Shown here piece by piece: positions 49,681 to 54,142 of a DNA stretch of 54,142 bases; the stretch's first letter is position 1, and every line of letters begins with the position of its first letter. This stretch comes from an uncultured Kiritimatiellota bacterium. GTDB lineage: Bacteria; Verrucomicrobiota; Kiritimatiellia; RFP12; DVOR01. The translations under genes and the position numbers were made by a program. Location: assembly GCA_944391085.1 (NCBI GenBank), contig CALXSE010000003.1, positions 1-54,142 of the forward strand. Reading direction: 5' to 3'. The notes beneath the pieces were generated by a model. That model had not been told where the DNA came from and did no database searches. It saw only the letters and a program-made list of their open reading frames with translations.

Positions 49681-52600
49681 CTACTCCGCCGGCAGTTCAT
49701 TGGCCTGCCTGACGGAGAGGAGGATGGCGCGGAAGAAGTTGCACGGGGTGTCAAGGACGAGGACGCGCTCGCCGTTGAGGTCGTCGGCGTGCAGGCGGCG
49801 GACGACGCGCCATTCGGGGGCGTCGAGCGACTCCGTGCCGAGGAGGAGGAGCGCGCCGTCGCCCCGGACGCCGTCGATGGGCGCGTCGCCGTTGGTGAGG
49901 GCGACGCTGATGGCGGGAAGGGTGCGCGCACCCTCGCCCGTGCCCTCGGTCTGGGTACCGATGCGGGTGATGGCGAGGGAGACCTCCGTGGCGGAGACGG
50001 CGGCGTCCCCGAAGCCGAGCCAGAACTTCTCGTTGGCGGAGACGCCGTCCCGGGCGGTGGCGGCGAGGATCTCCTCCGGGCGGACCTGGCGGAGCCACGC
50101 CTCGAAGGCGGCGTCCTCGGAGTCGAGCGCGCCGGCCCGGCTGAGGCGCTCGGCGTCCGGGGTGTAGCCCAGGGAGAGGACGTAGTCGACGTCTTCGGAG
50201 ATGGTCTCCTCGGCGATCTCGGCGCCCCGGGTCTCGGAAAGGCCGGTGGCGGAGGCGTTGAGGGCGAAGGTGGTGGTGGGGCGGAGGAAGGCGGGGTCGT
50301 AGGGCGCGCCGTTGCGGGTGATGGATTTGAGGGTGAACCAGTCGGGGTTCCAGGACTTCTCCAGGCTGAGGGCGTAGGTGTCGCCGAGGATGCCGCTGAC
50401 GGAGACGGCGGGGCCGGTGGCGGGGGTGAGGCCGTTGCGGGCGAGGGCGAGGCTGCCGTCGCCGCCAAGGATCTGGGCCGAGACGCTGTAGGACCCGCCG
50501 GCGGCGCCGGAGCCGGGGAGGACGTTGGAGCGGGGCTGGGCGAAGATGAACGGACTGTCCTTGACCTTCCAGCCGTTGATGCCGGGGAGCGTGTTGGCGG
50601 AGGAGGTATTGGAGCCGTCGTAGTTCCACATCAGCGCGGGTTCCTCATCCGGGAGATCCGTCCGCGTCCGCTCGACGAACTGGAAGGAGGTGATGGCGTA
50701 GGCCTTGGAAGGCATGGTGATGGGGACGTAGGTGCCGCGGACGGTGGCGGCGGCGGCGTGGGTGGCGTTCTCGATCTTGACGGCGCGCTGGAGGCGTTCG
50801 ATGATGATTTCGTTGGCCGGCTGATCCTGGAAGAGCACCTCGTCGACCACGGCGCCGTTGTCGCGCACGAGGGCGAAGGCGTAGAGGACGCCGCTGTAAT
50901 CGGCGACCTTCCCGGCGATCTCGTCGGGGAGGGTGTCGAGGGGGGCGGGGGCGGGGAGCCAGCGGAAGGTGTTCTCGTTCGCGCCGTTGTAGGCATTGCT
51001 CTGGGTAACGCCCGAGTCGGCGCGGAAGCCGAGGCTGACCGTGGAGGTTGCGTTGGTGACGACCTCGTCGGCGATGGCGTAGAAGTCAAGGGCGTAGAAG
51101 TCCTCGTTGGTCTGCCCACCCAGGGCGAGGGGCTCGATGCGGCGGAAGGGCACCCAGCCGTGGAGGTCGATGGAGGCGACCTCGTCCCACTCCAGCGGCA
51201 CGTCGAGGGGGGCGTCGACCTGCGGGAGCTCGGCCACCTTGGTAACGACCTTCCAGCCGGTGAGGGAGCGCTGGGGGATGAGCGTGCCGGCGGCGCCGTC
51301 GAGCGCTTGATCCCAGGGGTCATAGACGGTCTCGGTGACCTGGCCCGCATCGTCGACGGCGCGCAGGGCGACGGGCGCGGCCTCCATGGCCAGCTCGACG
51401 GCGTAGGAGGTGGCGGTGTCGGCCTCGACGCCGGGGATGTGGGTGAAGGGGCGGATCTCGTTGAGCCAGACGCCGTCCTGGTCGATGTCGTAGACCCAGG
51501 CGAAGGGGGAGACGCCGGCGGCCTCGCGGGCGGAGACGGCGTTGATGTTGACCCGGTCGTCGGGGACGTACCAGGGGCAGTAGCCGTCGAAGCCGGCGGA
51601 GGAGAAGTTGGCGATGCCCTGGAGATCGTAAACCACGTTGCCGGCGGGGTCGGCCAGGATGATGGCGAAGCGAAGGACGGCGCCGTTGGCCCAGCCCGTG
51701 CCGTTCATGTCGATGGCGGTGGCGTAGGGGAGCTGGCCGTCGGGGGTGGCGGCGCCGCCCTGGAAGGCCTCAAGCTCGCCCTGGGTCATGGTGCGGAAGG
51801 CGAGGCGGAGCTCCTCGTCGTCGCCGGGGGCCTCCTGGACGATGGAGCCGTCCGCGCCGCGGCGGCCGAGGCAAGTCATGGGGATGATGCCGGCGGCGGT
51901 GACGTAAGTGCCGCCGATGGCGGACTGCAGACGGGTGCGGAGGCCGGAGAAGGAGGTGGTGATGCCGTCGGCGATGGCGGGGGTGGCGCCGACCCACTGG
52001 CCGAGGGCCCACTGGCTGAGGAAGTTGCGGCGAGCCGCAGAGGAGCCGGTGAAGAGGTCGTCAGGCACCTGGCCGGCGGGGGTGAGCGCCCAGACGAGGA
52101 AGGGGCGGACGGTGTCGGCATCGAAGGCCGCGTAGGCCTCGGCCTCGCTGGCGCCAAGGGGGCTGTTGCCACCGATGAGGCCGAAGGAGGGCGTGAGGAC
52201 GGCGGCCATGCCCAGGCGGTCGCCCACGAGGGGCTGGTGGAGCCAGCCGTGGACGTTCTTGTGCGCGCCGGCGGCGTTGCCCGTCTCGTCGTCCCAGATG
52301 GGCTTGGCGCCGTCGTCGTTGCCGTCTTCGCCGACGACGACCTCGCCGCCCTGGTCGTAGATGGGGTTGCCTGCGGCGTCGAGGGCGTAGAAGGTCTGGG
52401 TGGCGAGCCAGGCGCCGGCGCCGGTCTCGCCCTGGGCGAAGGAGACGGTGACGGTGCCCTGGGCGGAGGCGGGCTCGTCGACGAAGAGGAGGGTGACGAT
52501 GAAGTCGTCCTTGTCGGCGAAGGTCTCGCCGGTGTCGTCGTTGGGGGCGGTATAGTCGCGGTCGAAGGTGACGAGGCCGGTGGCGGCGTCGACGGTGACG

Positions 52601-54142
52601 CTGCTGCCGCTGGGGGTGAGCCAGGCGCCGGAGGCGACGGCGGCCTTGGCCTCGGGGGTGAGGGCGGCCTCGTAGGCGTCGATGTTGCGCTCGTACAGAT
52701 CCTTCACCTGCGTGGCGGTGAGGGCCTCGCCCTCCTGGCCGACGAGCATGACGTGGCCGATGAGCTCGGGCGGCAGCTGGATGGACTCGAAGCAGTAGCC
52801 CGCGCGCGGCTTGTAGGAGAAGACGTTCTGGGCGTTGTCCGTGACGGGGTCGTAGACCCACTCGGGGCCGGCCTTGGAGACGGCGCCGGAGCCGGATTGG
52901 CCGGTGGCGCCCTCGGTGGCGAAGTAGCCTTCCAGCCACGTGCCGCAGGTGCCGGAGCCGTAGGTGGCGTTGCGGATGACGGTGAGGAAGGTGACCCGGT
53001 TCCAGTCGGGGTCGGTGTCGGGGCGGATGGCGTCGTTGTCCGAGCCCTTGCTCTCGGCCTCGAACGCCCACTCGGTGCGCTCGGCGGCCACGGAGGAGAT
53101 GCCGCCGGCGGCGTTCGGGTCGGTCGCCGTGGTCAGCTGGCCCACAAGCTGGACGGAGCCGGCCTCGACGCTGGAATCGGTGACGCCGGGGAAGACGTTG
53201 ATGAGGTCGAGGGTGCCAGGCGTGACGGCCGTGCCGCCCGTGGCGTCGACGCCCGTCCAGACGCCGCCCTCGGCCGCGCCGCAGGGGCGGATGACCACGT
53301 AGGCCGTGGTGTCCGCGGGCGTGGCGATGTTCTCGGCGATGGCGTAGGCGTAAGAGGCCGAGCCGGACTCCGTGAGGGGGGTGAGGCCGGAGAGGTCGAC
53401 GTCCGCGCCTGCCGCCGTGCCGTCGTTATTATAGGTGCGGAGCTTCCAGCCATCGGGGGTGGCCTGCGGGACGCCGGCCTCGACGATGCCGGCGCGGAGC
53501 ACGGGGAAGACGACCTCGGCATACGGGGCGGAACCGGAACCGGAGCCCTGGGCGAGGTTCACCTCGTTGAGCCAGACGGATTCGGGCGGGGTGGCATAGA
53601 GATAGAAGTAAGGGAGCGCAATGCTTTCCTGCGTCAGCGGCTTGTACCACTCGGGGAAGGCGAAGGGATCGGCGGCCCCCGCCGCGGTCTCCCCGTTCAC
53701 GGCCTGGCGCAGGAGGAAGGAGACGGTCTGCGTGCCGGAATCGGTGGAGAAGGTGACGGTGTAGACGCCCCAGGCGACGAAGGGGATGAGGGGCTCGCCC
53801 GTCTCGCCATACGCGGTGCCGAGGATGGGGACGCCGGAGGCGCCGTAGAACCAGCCGTCCGCGGCGGTGTTGAGCTGGACGACCGACACGCCGGCGGGGG
53901 TGGAGGCGGGGTCGTCGGGATCGGTGGCGTTGAGCGCGGCGGCGATGGCCTCGGCGGTCAGGGGGCCGTTGTCCACGTCGTTGAAACCGCGGAGGGCGTC
54001 GGCGCCGACCCAGGCGGCGTCAAGGCCGGTCTCGCCCACGTGGTCGGGGTCGGGATAGAAGACGAGGACGGAGGAGAGCTCCGCGCCGACGGGAGCGGTG
54101 TAGCCGACCTCGAAGCCGAAGCCGCTGCCGCGCCAGGGCTGG
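49681..54142 (-). CDS. Giant secreted protein with lamin-tail-like domains (5' end outside the window)
   Basis: At least 1486 residues, reading open to the right edge, so the N-terminus and signal peptide are missing. Repeating SVWLNEVNLAQGSGS, DGVWLNEIRPFTHIPG and similar segments are lamin-tail-domain openings (WLNEV/I), each followed by a beta-sandwich. The C-terminal 130 residues contain EVSLAITRIGTQTEG and FFRAILLSVRQ, a short domain that may be a C-terminal sorting or anchor-type module. Apparently secreted and paired with the coiled-coil lipoprotein and the 4352-residue giant downstream (88-nt and 42-nt gaps). The lamin-tail assignment is by pattern. Confidence 0.65.
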   Translation of the reverse strand, partial: QPWRGSGFGFEVGYTAPVGAELSSVLVFYPDPDHVGETGLDAAWVGADALRGFNDVDNGPLTAEAIAAALNATDPDDPASTPAGVSVVQLNTAADGWFYGASGVPILGTAYGETGEPLIPFVAWGVYTVTFSTDSGTQTVSFLLRQAVNGETAAGAADPFAFPEWYKPLTQESIALPYFYLYATPPESVWLNEVNLAQGSGSGSAPYAEVVFPVLRAGIVEAGVPQATPDGWKLRTYNNDGTAAGADVDLSGLTPLTESGSASYAYAIAENIATPADTTAYVVIRPCGAAEGGVWTGVDATGGTAVTPGTLDLINVFPGVTDSSVEAGSVQLVGQLTTATDPNAAGGISSVAAERTEWAFEAESKGSDNDAIRPDTDPDWNRVTFLTVIRNATYGSGTCGTWLEGYFATEGATGQSGSGAVSKAGPEWVYDPVTDNAQNVFSYKPRAGYCFESIQLPPELIGHVMLVGQEGEALTATQVKDLYERNIDAYEAALTPEAKAAVASGAWLTPSGSSVTVDAATGLVTFDRDYTAPNDDTGETFADKDDFIVTLLFVDEPASAQGTVTVSFAQGETGAGAWLATQTFYALDAAGNPIYDQGGEVVVGEDGNDDGAKPIWDDETGNAAGAHKNVHGWLHQPLVGDRLGMAAVLTPSFGLIGGNSPLGASEAEAYAAFDADTVRPFLVWALTPAGQVPDDLFTGSSAARRNFLSQWALGQWVGATPAIADGITTSFSGLRTRLQSAIGGTYVTAAGIIPMTCLGRRGADGSIVQEAPGDDEELRLAFRTMTQGELEAFQGGAATPDGQLPYATAIDMNGTGWANGAVLRFAIILADPAGNVVYDLQGIANFSSAGFDGYCPWYVPDDRVNINAVSAREAAGVSPFAWVYDIDQDGVWLNEIRPFTHIPGVEADTATSYAVELAMEAAPVALRAVDDAGQVTETVYDPWDQALDGAAGTLIPQRSLTGWKVVTKVAELPQVDAPLDVPLEWDEVASIDLHGWVPFRRIEPLALGGQTNEDFYALDFYAIADEVVTNATSTVSLGFRADSGVTQSNAYNGANENTFRWLPAPAPLDTLPDEIAGKVADYSGVLYAFALVRDNGAVVDEVLFQDQPANEIIIERLQRAVKIENATHAAAATVRGTYVPITMPSKAYAITSFQFVERTRTDLPDEEPALMWNYDGSNTSSANTLPGINGWKVKDSPFIFAQPRSNVLPGSGAAGGSYSVSAQILGGDGSLALARNGLTPATGPAVSVSGILGDTYALSLEKSWNPDWFTLKSITRNGAPYDPAFLRPTTTFALNASATGLSETRGAEIAEETISEDVDYVLSLGYTPDAERLSRAGALDSEDAAFEAWLRQVRPEEILAATARDGVSANEKFWLGFGDAAVSATEVSLAITRIGTQTEGTGEGARTLPAISVALTNGDAPIDGVRGDGALLLLGTESLDAPEWRVVRRLHADDLNGERVLVLDTPCNFFRAILLSVRQANELPAE

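Noticed and set aside
48879..50468. Extension of the lipoprotein frame upstream to 529 codons
   Set aside because: The extension runs through the end of the lamin-tail-type gene and has Pro/Ser-rich shadow composition. A lipoprotein signal peptide and AAAGGA support the start at 49592.

Overview
The window is a dense, very GC-rich bacterial segment that fits the PVC superphylum, most likely an anaerobic, gut-type Kiritimatiellota (Verrucomicrobiota) genome. This assignment is inferred from gene content. It rests on a twin-arginine-type secreted sulfatase, a PEP-CTERM protein, an M60 (mucinase-type) peptidase, a ferredoxin-dependent 2-oxoacid oxidoreductase, giant secreted proteins with Ca-binding DGD-type repeats, and Gram-negative envelope genes (lptE, exbB/exbD/TonB-like). 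No rRNA or universal marker is present to confirm it. Positions 1-61 are C/G homopolymer and look like a contig end. The last gene runs off the right edge.

Layout. (1) 113-7893, minus strand: a PHP phosphoesterase, a Cys-cluster protein, an ExbB-ExbD-TonB-like trio, a secreted M60 peptidase translationally coupled to that trio, a radical SAM protein and a short ComEC. (2) 7890-13113, minus: a vor operon (delta, alpha, fused beta-gamma) followed by a stand-alone IMP cyclohydrolase, with an EcoRI-family restriction-modification pair of lower GC seamlessly inserted behind it. (3) 13259-13505: tRNA-Phe, tRNA-Glu, tRNA-Phe. (4) 14195-23778: a surface-glycan cluster with three GT25 paralogues, a GT11 fucosyltransferase, a GT4, two GT2 paralogues, two WcaF-like acyltransferases, a polysaccharide pyruvyl transferase and an FrhB-like Fe-S protein. 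The cluster shows strong signs of internal recombination. (5) 23830-25388: a BamD-like TPR protein and LptE. (6) 25485-28262, minus: an aromatic amino acid operon (DAHP synthase, then prephenate dehydratase) preceded by a Phe/Tyr-rich leader peptide and an intrinsic terminator, which has the form of a classical attenuator. (7) 28272-35574, minus: secreted proteins, namely a passenger-like repeat protein, a sulfatase, a PEP-CTERM protein behind a poly-G promoter, and a GH18 enzyme. (8) 35778-54142, minus: an apparent operon of a lamin-tail-type giant protein (partial), a coiled-coil lipoprotein and a 4352-residue secreted giant.

How the parts relate. The window combines envelope and glycan biogenesis with a secreted glycan- and mucin-directed arsenal. 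Regulation can be read directly from the DNA: extended -10 promoters (TTTG[CG]TATNNT), several of which start transcription at the initiator codon; a poly-G tract between -35 and -10; a leader-peptide attenuator; and a ribosome-binding site buried in a hairpin. The most promising observations are the Phe/Tyr attenuator, the prephenate dehydratase with a C-terminal yeast-Aro7-like chorismate mutase domain, the poly-G promoter family, the recombining glycosyltransferase paralogues, and the giant-protein operon.
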